NCBI RefSeq assembly: GCF_000350225.1
Contig: NW_005179017.1
Span: forward strand, 1-64,000
From: Chondrus crispus
Lineage: Eukaryota > Rhodophyta > Florideophyceae > Gigartinales > Gigartinaceae
Direction: 5' to 3'
DNA length: 64,000 nt
Shown here piece by piece: positions 11,443 to 21,486 of the stretch (position 1 is its first letter; every line of letters begins with the position of its first letter). Position numbers and translations under genes: made by a program. Below the pieces are notes generated by a model, which was not told where the DNA came from, did no database searches, and saw only the letters and a program-made list of their open reading frames with translations.

Positions 11443-13249
11443 CATGAGTTGCCCACCCCGCTCACGGATTTCCTCCCGACCTTCTTCGACGCCGCCCGCA
11501 CACACGCTTCCGCTGAGACGGAGATCCCATTCACGCATTGGCCTCTGCGTGCGTCTCCACGCCATCAATTTGCGCCTTCTCTTTGTTTGCGGTCGCGCCG
11601 TAGGTTGTCCTCCAAGGAACTGCTCTCAAGTACGAATCCGCCACCCTGCTGGATAAGTTCAAGTACTCGCTTCGCGTCGGCGGTTCCACCGTTGACAGAC
11701 ATCTCAATGCGCCCGGAGCCGTGGAGAGCCTTTCGGTAAGTCAACGACCACCATCGTCCTTTGTCTGTTCTCAGTCCAAAGCGCTTTGGGTAACTTCGCA
11801 CCTTGGCTAACGCATGTCTCCCCATCCACATCCACTTGCCTACATTCCCCAGTCGGCTCTCGCTGAAGCCTGCAAATACCTCACCAAAAGCGATTCCCTC
11901 ATTCGCGCCGGCAAACTCGTCGTCGCCGTTGTAGATTACGCCACGGATAGAGGTAACACCGCTACCTTTTCCGCATTCGTGTCTGGTCTTGGCCCCTCCC
12001 TTTTCGCCCCCTTTGTCAATGTCCTCAAGCATGATCGCGAAGTCTCCCCCTGGTTCATCAGAGCTCTTGGAAAAATGCTTGGACACAAAGACGTCGGCCC
12101 CTTTGCGGAGAACGCTGGTTGTATGGATGCGCTCGACGATCAGAAAGCAAAATACGTCTCCGCCGTCACCAGCACGCTCGCCGCCATCACTGAGTATTGC
12201 ATGCTCGCTCATAATGCAGAAGACACACCTGACATCAATGCGGGTCAGCAACTGTCGCCATCCATCACCGGCGAACTCGCCAGTGCTTCCAACGCCCTTG
12301 GATACATCCCAACCGTGGCTGACATCACTGTGACTATGCCGCGCGGAGGCCAGTCAAATGCTGGAGATGAACAGCTTGGCCGAATTCTCGCAGGGCTTGC
12401 CTCCTTCCCTTCCACCGACAACAACCGTTTTGTTTTCTGCAAGGTCTGTGCGGCCTCTCCGGGCGGAACGCGCGGCACATCTGTACTGGCTGCGTTGCTG
12501 GACAAGGATGTTGGGCTCCCGGTGCAGGTTTACTACCAAACTGTGTTCTGCCTTTGGTTGCTTACATTCATGAATACGAACGAGGACACCAGCGTTGTTG
12601 ACACTGTGTCGCAGGCCTTGGAGGAGGCGGCCGTCCCTCGGCGTTTGACAAACGTTCTACGCGAGGTATCGGCGGAAAAAGTTGTTCGCATCTCTCTGGC
12701 CACGCTGCGCAATATCTTGAAGATGTCTGTGACGTTGAGAAAGGAGATGGTGGGAGCTGGTCTTGTCGGGGCTCTGCATTCGCTCTGCTTCCGGAGGTGA
12801 AACGATGAAGACATTCGTGAGGATCTCGGTGTGCTGGCCGAGGCATTGGAATCCGAGCTCGCATCCATGAGCAACTTTGACGTTTACAGGGCGGAAGTCC
12901 TGTCCAGGGCCCTCGAGTGGACTCCAGCTCATCGAGATGAGATGTTCTGGAGAGAAAATGTAGAGAAGCTTGACCGCAACCAGCAAGAGGTTCTCCGTTG
13001 TCTGGTGCGCGCGCTACATGAATCTGGTGATGAGACCGTCCTTGCTGTGGCCTGCAATGATCTCGCCCAGTTTATCAAATTCCACCCTCGTGGTCGTGTC
13101 ATTGCTCAATCACTTGGGGTCAAGGCTCGATTGATGGAGCTCATGGTATCAGGAGAAGGCGAAATTCGTCGCTACGCTCTCAACTGTGTACAAGTACTAA
13201 TGATCAGATGGAATCGCCAGGAGTCGAAGAGCGTTAACTGTCGTTGCTA
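11443..13249 (+). CDS. V-type H+-ATPase subunit H (in-frame TGA at 12798)
   Basis: Regulatory subunit of the V1 sector of the vacuolar proton pump, an armadillo-like helical protein acting on the vacuole and endomembranes. Reading by exons: an N-terminal exon from about 11443 includes DFLPTFFDAA and EIPFTHW. A short intron of roughly 55-70 bases follows (donor GTGCGT at 11549, acceptor 11603 or 11616). The next exon ends at 11735. A second intron, GTAAGT to CCCCAG, spans 11736-11852, and the main exon follows. The C-terminal part (residues after 12831, with FDVYRAEVL, EWTPAHRDEMFWREN and HPRGRVI) matches the family closely. The frame is continuous from 11853 to the TAA at 13248, except for TGA at 12798-12800. 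There the order is RR-stop-NDEDIREDL, and the reading is clearly coding on both sides. Plant relatives, as I recall them, have Trp at that position. Confidence 0.85.
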
Positions 13250-13642
13250 ACATGATTGTGCTTTTTGCCGTGTACTGTGACAACTTTGTTTTCATGTTGT
13301 GATTGATAACAATTTTATTTTGACCTCGGCAGCAGTAAAACTACAGTATAGTTTTTCGAGACACCTCTCATCGCGGCAACAACTTGCCTCTGCGCTACTG
13401 AGAAGTGTGAAGAATCGCGCGAATAACAAAGAGCAAGTCTGATGCAAATGTTTGTCCGCTCACTCCCCGTCAACAGAAACCCAAAAGTCCAGTAAGATTA
13501 TAGATACAGTCATTAGTTAAAAGTATTTTGCAGTATTGGTGGAAACGCCCATAAGAAAAATGCCTGGTGCAGGCATCAGAGAAGCAGTCCGAACTAGTAG
13601 CGACGAGCAATACGGCGGTTGTAGGGCAGTAGATTCGCCAGG
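13250..13642. other. Intergenic between convergent 3' ends
   Basis: Short AT-rich gap between the V-ATPase H gene (plus) and the pantothenate kinase gene (minus). No coding sequence or repeat seen; presumably the two 3' untranslated regions. Confidence 0.5.
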
Positions 13643-14983
13643 CTAAGACGACTTCTCTTTGCACGCACTTTTGCGGCGAGTTCTTGTGACAGTTGTCCAA
13701 TCGCCAGTGCTGACTTTTTGATGCCCTGTGGCCGAGGAGTCTTTATTTCCTTGGGCCGTTGTAGTCAAGTTGCCGTTCGCCATAGGCGAGGTCAAAGCGC
13801 TTGCCCTGTCTTCCGACTTGGTGCGCTTGCTCTTCTTCCGCTTTGCCGTGCCATTGGGGACTTCCATCATCCCATTTCGCGGCTTGGGCGGGCTAGTGTC
13901 CTCAGCAAGTGCCGGCTTAGTTAACACAAGGTCGTCAACAGGGTGCATCGCATCCTTCGTCATGCCGTTTGCATGCTGCGATGCGCGTTGCTTTTGCTCA
14001 CGAGAGCCTTTTGCACCGTGTCGTGTATCGCTGCTGGGCGTGCTTTGCTTCTGGTTCTTGAAAATTTTGGTCGGGGCGTCACTGGAAGCCCCGATAAAGG
14101 CGCCGATAGCACCGAGATAGCCGTCATGTCTCAAGAACAGTGCCTTCATGCTCTCTTCCGACCAAAAGTCGACGGCAAAAGAAATATCGGCAATGGTATA
14201 GGGATGGTTTCTGATAAAGTTGCCGCCAAAGTATATGCGATCCAAGTTGTACACACGGGCGTTCAGGTAGGCGATCTGGCCAATATTGTAGGAAACCATT
14301 CTCAGTAACGACAGGGCTATGTCCTGCTGGCGAAAAGTGGCGCTGAGATCCGTGGCGGTTACGGGTGCGCAGGGGCTGCGCGCGGGCATGAGAGTGCGGA
14401 GGATATCGCCGATGCAAGGCACGGCTTCAAAAAATGACATCCACAAGTCGAACGAGCCCTTGACCGCACGGGAGAAGCGGTCCTTCAAGTTATTCCACGA
14501 GAAGTTGGGAAGCTGGGGAGGGTCGTTACGCATAGTGGCCTTGCCGAACGAGGCGGCGATGACGCTGGAGTCGAGACCGAGGTTCGAGTACGCACCGCCA
14601 TAAATATCACCGACAAGCATATCAACGTTTGCGTTGTCGCCGTCATGGGTGAGGCGGATGACATCATCAAAGGTGGCGCAGTCGAGCAGCATGCGCGCAA
14701 GTCCCCAAAATGTGCCGCTGCCTAGCGATGAGCCGCTGACACGCTCAAACTGGCCGTGATCAGTGACTTTGACGATGGAGACACCTGAGCCGATGTTGAC
14801 GAGCAGATAAGGGAAGGGATGGCGGGTGGTGTCGACAAACTTGCGGGGAAAATCCGGGGCTGGCTCATGGACGGAATCGGATGGGGCAATGGTATAGGCG
14901 GGCTGTTTGTGTGGCGGGATGTTCTTTGAATTCATCTCTCCTCGAATTGCAGCTACCCACTCAATTATCCAGCCCAGTTTCAT
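13643..14983 (-). CDS. Type II (eukaryotic) pantothenate kinase, lacking the N-terminal ATP-binding part
   Basis: Would phosphorylate pantothenate, the first step of coenzyme A synthesis. The ORF of 446 residues contains the C-terminal half of the PanK fold: LLVNIGSGVSI (residues 60-70), SGSSLGSGTFWGL (80s), DMLVGDIYGG, IAASFGK, NIGQIA, IYFGGNF and the end block ALFLRHDGYLGAIGAF. An insertion of about 50 residues sits between ASFGK and the NIGQIA helix. The last 130 residues are polar and disordered, ending in a basic tail. What is missing is the first ~150 residues of the family, including the GxDxGGT phosphate loop and the catalytic Glu. Only 200 bases separate this ORF from the SRP19 stop, so there is no obvious room for the N-terminal exons. 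A possible acceptor (GTACAG) sits 5 bases before the ATG. Truncated gene or missed exon is undecided. Confidence 0.8.
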   Translation of the reverse strand: MKLGWIIEWVAAIRGEMNSKNIPPHKQPAYTIAPSDSVHEPAPDFPRKFVDTTRHPFPYLLVNIGSGVSIVKVTDHGQFERVSGSSLGSGTFWGLARMLLDCATFDDVIRLTHDGDNANVDMLVGDIYGGAYSNLGLDSSVIAASFGKATMRNDPPQLPNFSWNNLKDRFSRAVKGSFDLWMSFFEAVPCIGDILRTLMPARSPCAPVTATDLSATFRQQDIALSLLRMVSYNIGQIAYLNARVYNLDRIYFGGNFIRNHPYTIADISFAVDFWSEESMKALFLRHDGYLGAIGAFIGASSDAPTKIFKNQKQSTPSSDTRHGAKGSREQKQRASQHANGMTKDAMHPVDDLVLTKPALAEDTSPPKPRNGMMEVPNGTAKRKKSKRTKSEDRASALTSPMANGNLTTTAQGNKDSSATGHQKVSTGDWTTVTRTRRKSACKEKSS

Positions 14984-15185
14984 TGCGACTGTACATCCAT
15001 GCGTTCAAGTTATTTCATCTCGGCGGGTGCGTGATCTTTCTTTTTGCTTTGCACAGTCTGCTGTCCTCAGGCGAATTTCACGCGTAGAGATTAATTAAAT
15101 CAACGCGACACGGTTTGGTAATCCCATCTCTTTGAGAGTATTCGTTGTACGCACCGTTCTCCACGACTTCAAACCAATTGTTCCT

Positions 15186-15726
15186 TCAGCGCTTTCCCTT
15201 CTTCTTTTTCCTCGTCGGCGCTGGTGCCCCCTTGCCGGTCACTGTCTTCTTATTCGCGCCGGCACCGCCACCCTTGTTGCCACCCTTCTTTCCTTCTTTC
15301 ATCTTCACTTGTTCGCGGTGCTTGGGGATCAGTTCCGCGACTTTCGCGTATAAAGTGCGTCCTGTGTGTTTGTAAAAAGTCGTCCGCATGTGTACAGCAT
15401 AACCGAAAATGCGCTTCTCGTTAGTCCATCGGTGTCAGCGTCGCATTTGATGTGAAGGAACACGTACGGTTTCGGATATCCTCCTGCACAGAATTCCCGT
15501 CCTCGTCGAACAATCTGATTCGCACTCGCCCTCGCGCTCAGTAGTCTCGACAATACGCCTTGTTCAGTTCCAAGGCCGTCTGAAACTTGAGCAGTTGCGC
15601 GCAATCAAACACCTCCTTTTTCTGCTCGGGGGATTCAGACGACTCGGAGGATTCGGGGATGTGAGGGAGCTGGGATGGGAGGGGGGTCTGCTCCTCCTTT
15701 GCGACGCAGATGGGGGGGCGCCGCAC
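15186..15726 (-). CDS. SRP19: Signal recognition particle 19 kDa protein, C-terminal two-thirds (in-frame TGA)
   Basis: SRP19 binds the SRP RNA and helps to assemble SRP54 onto it, for targeting of secretory proteins to the ER. On the minus strand one exon (15726 to 15468) reads LELNKAYCRDY, a TGA at 15538-15540, then ARGRVRIRLFDEDGN. An intron with donor GTACGT and acceptor CACACAG spans 15467-15362 (106 bases). The last exon then gives TLYAKVAELIPKHREQVK and a lysine- and glycine-rich tail ending KKKKGKR. The splice phase joins correctly. The order of blocks, the GRVR motif and the basic tail match plant and animal SRP19. The N-terminal YPxYxN...EGRRI block was not found, although RRPPICVAKE at the 5' end may be a degenerate GRRI region. 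The residue before ARGRVR is variable in the family and Trp is plausible there. The 5' limit is uncertain. Confidence 0.7.
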
Positions 15727-16004
15727 GACGGCGCGATGCGGGCGCCGGAGTCATCGTTTTTGATCTGCTCATCGTTTGCGTACAGATGTTGGCGGAGAAA
15801 AGTTTGCCTGGAGACAAAAGTTGTAGTACAGCTCTGTGCCTTCGCTTTTTGTGTGGACAAAAGTATTGCGTTCACCGTAGATTGCTCCGACGCCGCTATG
15901 TGGAAGGCGAGATAGGAAAAAAAATCCTAGTCAATCAAAATTGATGGGCTTGCGCATCACGCAAATTTAGTACCGCTGGAGGGTACTTGTAGTTGAGCCC
16001 GTGC

Positions 16005-16550
16005 CGCACACTTCTCCCGGCCTCCCGCCCGTGCCGACCTTCCACCTTCCACCTTCCCAACTAAAACATCACACATTCTCACCCTTCCCTACGACGACTA
16101 CTCCGGCTCCCCGCCCGTGCCGACCTTCCACCTTCCACCTTCCCACCTCAAACATCACACATTCTCACCCTTGCCTACGACGATTACTCCGGCTCCCCGC
16201 CCGCGCCGACCTTCCACCTTCCACCTTCCCAACTCAAACATCACACTCCTCCCGGCTCCCCGCCCGTGCCGACCGTCCACCTTCCACCTTCCCAACTCAA
16301 ACATCACACAGTGTGCACACTCCTGCCGGCTCCCCGCCCGTGCCGACCTTCCACATTCCCAACTCAAACATCACACATTCTCAGCCTTCCCCACGACGAC
16401 TCCTCCCGGCTCCCCGCCCGTGCCGACCTTCCACCTTCCACCCCCCCCCCCCGTGCTGACCTTCCACCTTCCACCCCCCCGTGCCGACCTTCAACCTTCC
16501 ACCTTCCTAACTCAAACATCACACATTCTCAGCCTTCCCTACGACGACTG
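16005..16550. repeat. Pyrimidine-rich minisatellite
   Basis: Units of roughly 65-90 bases share CCCGTGCCGACCTTCCACC and CTCAAACATCACACATTCTC. Starts of the CCGTGCCGACC phrase lie near 16027, 16108, 16199, 16263, 16336, 16417 and 16480. Unit lengths vary through internal loss. A C-run of about ten lies near 16441. The ORFs that cross it (130-152 codons) are products of the repeat. Confidence 0.9.
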
Positions 16551-16645
16551 ATCCTGACCCAAACGCATCACTCCCACCCCAGTTGCAACTCCATTTCCGA
16601 CCCCTCATCTCCCCCCCGTTTATTGGAAACTTGGAAACACCTGCC

Positions 16646-18652
16646 ATGTCTGCGCCTTCTGCAGTACCTTTCGTAGTTGACCTCACAGCTGGACAGCCGT
16701 CCTCACCAGCACCCCAGTCACCGCAGTCGCCAACGGACCACACACTACCACGCACCCCACTTCCTGACGCCGAACACTCACAACCCACCGGCGGCGTTGT
16801 AACACCACGGTGCACAGCACCGCTTGTTGACTTTTGTCTCCATGGGGGCCTCGTTGTGTCCAGAGGTAATACGGTACAGGATAAAAATCCTGTGCTTCCT
16901 ACATTTGATTCGACATGGGCAGGCCTGCCTTGTGTACAGTCACGGGCAGACCGTGCATTGTGCACGAATGTGAGGGATGGCCCCGAGCCCATGAGGTTGG
17001 ATATTGGAAGGATGAGGGGCCGGCACAACTGGCACTCGGTTCCCGTTCAGGATTTGAGTTTTCGGAAGTATGTGCTGCAGCACACAGTGCACCAGAAAGG
17101 AGATGTGAAGCGGTTCCGTCAGCTCGCGATGCAGGATAATGCATCGGCCATGGAAGGGTGGAGTCAGTTTGCTGCCAATAGCAACTATTGGGAGGTGCCC
17201 AGTACATTGACGTGCGGCCGCACTTTCGCCAGAGATGTACTCGATTGTTATTATCTTGACGAAATGGACTACGTGTTGCAGTCCCGTCATACATTACGTC
17301 GCCACAAGTTCCCTCTTTTCGCTGATCCATTGATGGGGCGTTGGTGGAATGCTTTCAAGCACAGAGCAAACTTCTCATACGAGCGCTATACGAGGAATCG
17401 CTATGGGCTGCTTATACCTTTCGACTGTTACGAGACCATGTACTTTGACGATGCTTCGTATAAAGAGGTGTTTCCCCAATGCCCACAGTGGCTGCAAGCT
17501 CTGAAGTTCCCTGTGGGAGTTCCGCTACCACTGCCGCCGGTCATCTACTACTACCATGAAGAAATGGTCGTAAGGGAGGGAGGCGTGATGTCAGAAAGAT
17601 GTCGCAGGCTTTGGCAAATGTTTCGCATGGAGATATGCACCATGTTTTGTGCGTTTTGGTTCAACGAGGCAACAAGGGGCGGCCGCCTATTCTTGGTGGA
17701 CAAGGGTACCATTACAGTGCTGAAGGACGTATGCAAGGATGTGAAGTGGGTGAATGGGAGCCAGATGCTCTTTCCTCTCATGGAGTTTGTGCATAAGCTG
17801 CCACGACATCTGGAATGCTATATGGTGAGCACAAATCCGCATCTATCTAACTGCGTGTACTTCCACGCGTTGCATGGAACGGGAGAGGCGGATATGAAGA
17901 AGGCAGGAGGAGAAGTGCGATACCTTTCTTTCAAATCGAGAAGGATTCGGTTGGCTGCGCGTCAGCAGCGGCGCATGGAGGAGAGGCGGTCCTCGCCTAT
18001 GACCCTAAGTCTTCATCCACAGGATTTGTCGTTAGTGGAAGGCCTTCCCGCGCTCGTCATTGCCAAGCAGTGGGACCTCCACGGTAGTCTGACTGTTAGA
18101 GGGCTGGTATCATTGCTGTATGATACAGCAAGCAAAACGACCAGAACTGTTGATCAGATCTCTCAAGAAGTGGGCAGGCTGCAGCAGGAGAATGAATCGC
18201 TGCGCAGCTTCATTAATGGAACGGCAACTGGGCATCCGTCGGCTGTCCGCGCCAAACATTTACACCATAGGCCGAGTATAACCCCGTTCCATGGCCCGTT
18301 CAATGTACCTCATGTACACCCACCCCAGAGGACGGACAGCGGATATGATGGATACAATGATGACAGGAGAGGAGAACAAAGGGGCGGCCGCCATCATTAT
18401 GTTCGAGATGAAGGGGACTGGCGAGATAGGAACGAGTGGGTTGGTAGGGGACGGGATAGTCGTGAACGATATCAACGTCAAGGCATTGGCTATGGCACAG
18501 GGCAGAGAATAGAAGCAAACGATGAACTTCTATACGGATACGGTTACCATGATGTTTCTCCGTTTCGTGGTCGAGCTCGGCAGAGGGAATGGACTGCTCC
18601 GGAACCAGAGAGGACCAGATTCAGGCGCTCGAGTATGGACAATGACTACTAG
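16646..18652 (+). CDS. Orphan protein, 668 residues
   Basis: Not recognised. I take the first ATG (16646) rather than the upstream TTG. The N-terminal 60 residues are rich in Pro and Ser. Residues 100-420 form a Trp/Tyr-rich globular region with many aromatic residues and conserved-looking blocks. A short possible coiled coil (ISQEVGRLQQENESLRSF) lies near residue 530, and the C-terminal 130 residues are Arg-, Gly- and Tyr-rich, as in RNA- or DNA-binding tails. It converges on the next minus-strand ORF with only 48 bases between stops. Three NotI octamers (17214, 17679, 18384) are in frame as Gly-Arg codons. It may belong with the two ORFs that follow to one unrecognised mobile element; that is inference from position and shared motif only. 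Confidence 0.6.
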   Translation: MSAPSAVPFVVDLTAGQPSSPAPQSPQSPTDHTLPRTPLPDAEHSQPTGGVVTPRCTAPLVDFCLHGGLVVSRGNTVQDKNPVLPTFDSTWAGLPCVQSRADRALCTNVRDGPEPMRLDIGRMRGRHNWHSVPVQDLSFRKYVLQHTVHQKGDVKRFRQLAMQDNASAMEGWSQFAANSNYWEVPSTLTCGRTFARDVLDCYYLDEMDYVLQSRHTLRRHKFPLFADPLMGRWWNAFKHRANFSYERYTRNRYGLLIPFDCYETMYFDDASYKEVFPQCPQWLQALKFPVGVPLPLPPVIYYYHEEMVVREGGVMSERCRRLWQMFRMEICTMFCAFWFNEATRGGRLFLVDKGTITVLKDVCKDVKWVNGSQMLFPLMEFVHKLPRHLECYMVSTNPHLSNCVYFHALHGTGEADMKKAGGEVRYLSFKSRRIRLAARQQRRMEERRSSPMTLSLHPQDLSLVEGLPALVIAKQWDLHGSLTVRGLVSLLYDTASKTTRTVDQISQEVGRLQQENESLRSFINGTATGHPSAVRAKHLHHRPSITPFHGPFNVPHVHPPQRTDSGYDGYNDDRRGEQRGGRHHYVRDEGDWRDRNEWVGRGRDSRERYQRQGIGYGTGQRIEANDELLYGYGYHDVSPFRGRARQREWTAPEPERTRFRRSSMDNDY

Positions 18653-18700
18653 TAAACACTTTGGCCAAAGTGAAGTAAAGATTCATTGACTGTACCTATG

Positions 18701-21286
18701 CTAAATGGCGAACACACCGCCATCCACTGAAGGCTGTATCTCTCGCGCTGATGTGTCCCTGGTACGCTGCCCTTCGACACCGTTCACACCTGCTTCAGTA
18801 CCATCATTGCGAGGACTCGCCCCAACGTTTAGCTTGCAGTACAAATTATCCTTCATGCGGAGAACTGTCCCCGAAAGGGATCTGATCTGTGATGAACGAC
18901 CTGGTATGAGCTCGGATAGTCTCAAATTTCCACATTTGATACTTGTGGTGTCCATGTTGTTGATATCACGGACGCGACCGTTTTCACAGTTCTTCACCAA
19001 AAACTGAGACGTCAAGTCTTTGAAGACTAAGGCGATTCCGAGAATACAGCGGAGTGCATCTTTGTGACCAAGGAGGAATGAGAGTGGACTTCTTTCCGAA
19101 TCGGAACTTTGCGCAAACTCCGTGCAAAACTTGGCGGCTGCCTCCACAACGTTGATAGCTTTGTTGATAACTCTCTTTTTCGTTCTGTTTCTCTTTCTTT
19201 TAGACGAACCTAAGGCCTCAGTCACTTGTACCTCGTGAGAAACAACAAGAATCATGTCCTGTCGCTTCCCGTACAGCTCACTCAGAAGGTTGGAATTGTA
19301 TTCATTAAGGTTGATATCGCCGGAAGACTTCGTCTTTGTGTTTTTGATGTCTTGAAGGCGGCCGCCCCTTGACTTGGAAGCATCAACTTCTGGGAACCCC
19401 CAACGAACCGTAAGCTTTGATTGATCAACTGACACACCAGATCCCGACCATGGCACCATCAGGAAACCTAATTGTTCGAGGAATGCTGACTTGCACTTCT
19501 TCCTGGACTGGTTCAAGTGCTTGCCCATAAGCTTGTATATCTTCCAAGCTCCGTGCCTGGCAACGTCCCGCGTCGTCGGAACCTCCTTTACCACAACTTT
19601 CTCTGGCGCTTGCATGTTCCCGGGCCCGGGCGTGTATTCACCATCCTCTTCTTCCCCAGAATCACTTTCACTTTCGACATCCTTCAGTCTACGTTTCGAG
19701 GCTTCAGACTTACTGTAATCCTGCACCAACCTGGCGTGCTCGATGTCGGTTTCAAGGATGAATCCTTTCTTCAGCCAGTCTGGTTGGCGCAAACTCACAG
19801 CTTTCCCGGTGCAACTGAAATCGACGGGAGTGTCCGTTTTACAAGTGCGGCCCTCAGGATTTTCAGCAGTTTCACGAACGGCGTCGGCTGCGATAACATT
19901 CTGATCTGCTCTGGCCTCCCCTTCCTCGCCGTCATCCGCAAACATTCCAAAGCTGTTCAGCTGCACATTGTATATGAAGTTGAGGACAACATTCTTCTTG
20001 AAGCGACTGTGGCGTCCGCCAATACCCTCTCTGAACTGCTTTCTTGTCTCCCTTGGATTTTTCCCGCACAGCAAAACCTGTACTGCAGTTGAAAAACGAA
20101 ACAAGACCCGTTCCTTGGCCAAGGTGTTATCACGAGCTGTCCGAAGAACTTCGAAGGGTACGATGCTGCATAGAATTCGATGACAAGCATCTCGGTTGAC
20201 AACAAGGCCATCACAAGGAGTGAGTTTGTCCAGAAGCTTGTTAAATCGGCTGAGGGGGGTGTCTGTGGATTTGTTAGACGTGTTTGTTCTGGACACAATG
20301 GCATGAATATCTGCTAGCTGGGTGCCCACCTCATCAAATCTTTTGTCTGTCTTATCCATTCTTTCAACAAGACTGCTTGTCAGCGTATTGAGCCTTGCAT
20401 TGAGCACGCCCTCGAGTTTTCGGAACATGGACTGTAAAATGGAATTTGTAGTTGTCACCGCTCCCAATGCATGAGGTTGTTCCGTGCTTTCTATATCGAT
20501 ATCCAGGTCGTCTCCAGGCTGATGTCGGCTGACGCTTGTCCCAGGAACTTCCGTAATTCCCCCGTCATCGCTATCCGAACAGTATTCCGCCCGGAGATGT
20601 TTCTTAAGCTCTCTTACGCCGCGCTCAGCCATAGCTGTGGAACCCTCTTCCTCAAACAAACTTTCGGCGTCTGATTCCAAGACGCGTGCGCGTCGTTCCA
20701 TCAGTCTGAATCTATCCTTTTCTTCGCGGTCACGTCTCTCCATTTCTGCTTCTCTCTCTCCGTCTTCAGCTGCCAAATCCTCATCTTCTTCATCGTCTGA
20801 ATCCATGATCATTTCTGGCACTTTGCGAACAGGCTGCTCTTGCAACGCTGTTTTTGTTCTGGGTGAACGTCGGGGTGATGGTTCTAATGTATCCTCTTGC
20901 CCCGGACGGAGAATCAGGTTTTTGACTGGTGTGATTTCTGGGGTAATTGGGTGCACTCGCGCTTGTCTAGGTACCATTTCCTCATTCTGCAAATGAAGCA
21001 CCCGCCTTGACGATCTCACAGTCGTGACTGGGCGCTCATCGCCCTGCGTTGCGTTGGATTCCGTAGCGGCCGCTCCCCGAGACTTCCGGGCTAACGCCCG
21101 GTTACGGGGGGATCTTCTACGGCTGTTTCGAGGGGTCAACTGCGAGAGAATAGCCCTTGTTTTGGGCGGAGAAATGTTTGGCCGGCGACGAACCTCCGAA
21201 CTGTTGCGACGCATCTTCTTAGAGCCTGGTGAAGCATTGGCTGCTTCGGGTATAGCACGTTTCTTGGCGGCTCGTGTATTCGACAT
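18701..21286 (-). CDS. Orphan protein, 861 residues, acidic/basic with coiled coil
   Basis: Not recognised. It begins with ATG and a basic region (MSNTRAAKKRAIPEA..) with several RRSPR-type patches, likely nuclear-localising. An acidic and Glu/Arg-rich stretch follows (residues 160-260), including DSDDEEDEDL. A predicted coiled coil (RMDKTDKRFDEVGTQLADI) lies near residue 310. The C-terminal half looks globular. It is divergent from the ORF starting at 21487, with a 200-base shared upstream region, and convergent with the ORF ending at 18652. Two NotI octamers lie inside (19358, 21066). Confidence 0.6.
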   Translation of the reverse strand: MSNTRAAKKRAIPEAANASPGSKKMRRNSSEVRRRPNISPPKTRAILSQLTPRNSRRRSPRNRALARKSRGAAATESNATQGDERPVTTVRSSRRVLHLQNEEMVPRQARVHPITPEITPVKNLILRPGQEDTLEPSPRRSPRTKTALQEQPVRKVPEMIMDSDDEEDEDLAAEDGEREAEMERRDREEKDRFRLMERRARVLESDAESLFEEEGSTAMAERGVRELKKHLRAEYCSDSDDGGITEVPGTSVSRHQPGDDLDIDIESTEQPHALGAVTTTNSILQSMFRKLEGVLNARLNTLTSSLVERMDKTDKRFDEVGTQLADIHAIVSRTNTSNKSTDTPLSRFNKLLDKLTPCDGLVVNRDACHRILCSIVPFEVLRTARDNTLAKERVLFRFSTAVQVLLCGKNPRETRKQFREGIGGRHSRFKKNVVLNFIYNVQLNSFGMFADDGEEGEARADQNVIAADAVRETAENPEGRTCKTDTPVDFSCTGKAVSLRQPDWLKKGFILETDIEHARLVQDYSKSEASKRRLKDVESESDSGEEEDGEYTPGPGNMQAPEKVVVKEVPTTRDVARHGAWKIYKLMGKHLNQSRKKCKSAFLEQLGFLMVPWSGSGVSVDQSKLTVRWGFPEVDASKSRGGRLQDIKNTKTKSSGDINLNEYNSNLLSELYGKRQDMILVVSHEVQVTEALGSSKRKRNRTKKRVINKAINVVEAAAKFCTEFAQSSDSERSPLSFLLGHKDALRCILGIALVFKDLTSQFLVKNCENGRVRDINNMDTTSIKCGNLRLSELIPGRSSQIRSLSGTVLRMKDNLYCKLNVGASPRNDGTEAGVNGVEGQRTRDTSAREIQPSVDGGVFAI

Positions 21287-21486
21287 TGGGAAAAAGGGGC
21301 GGTGTTCCTCAATTTCTGGATACGAAGAACCTGCAGCTATAACAGCATGTGAAAAAGTTGGCCGGCCGGCCTAAAGGCCACCCATTACAGTATTGGTGAA
21401 TATCAATGTGAAAACGCCCACAAACGTACTGTGAGTGGCCACGACTATTCCATTTTGTTAGAAAATTCCTGTTCGGGGGTGCTTGA

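Noticed and set aside
11565-12251. 228-codon minus-strand ORF opposite V-ATPase H
   Set aside because: It is the reverse shadow of the strongly supported V-ATPase H coding sequence.
12790-12815. A tiny intron removing the TGA in V-ATPase H
   Set aside because: The only GT...AG around the codon would be about 14 bases long, while the clear intron in this gene is 117 bases; too short to be credible.
16001-16676. Pro/His/Thr-rich ORFs of 136-152 codons
   Set aside because: They translate the minisatellite; length follows the number of repeat units.
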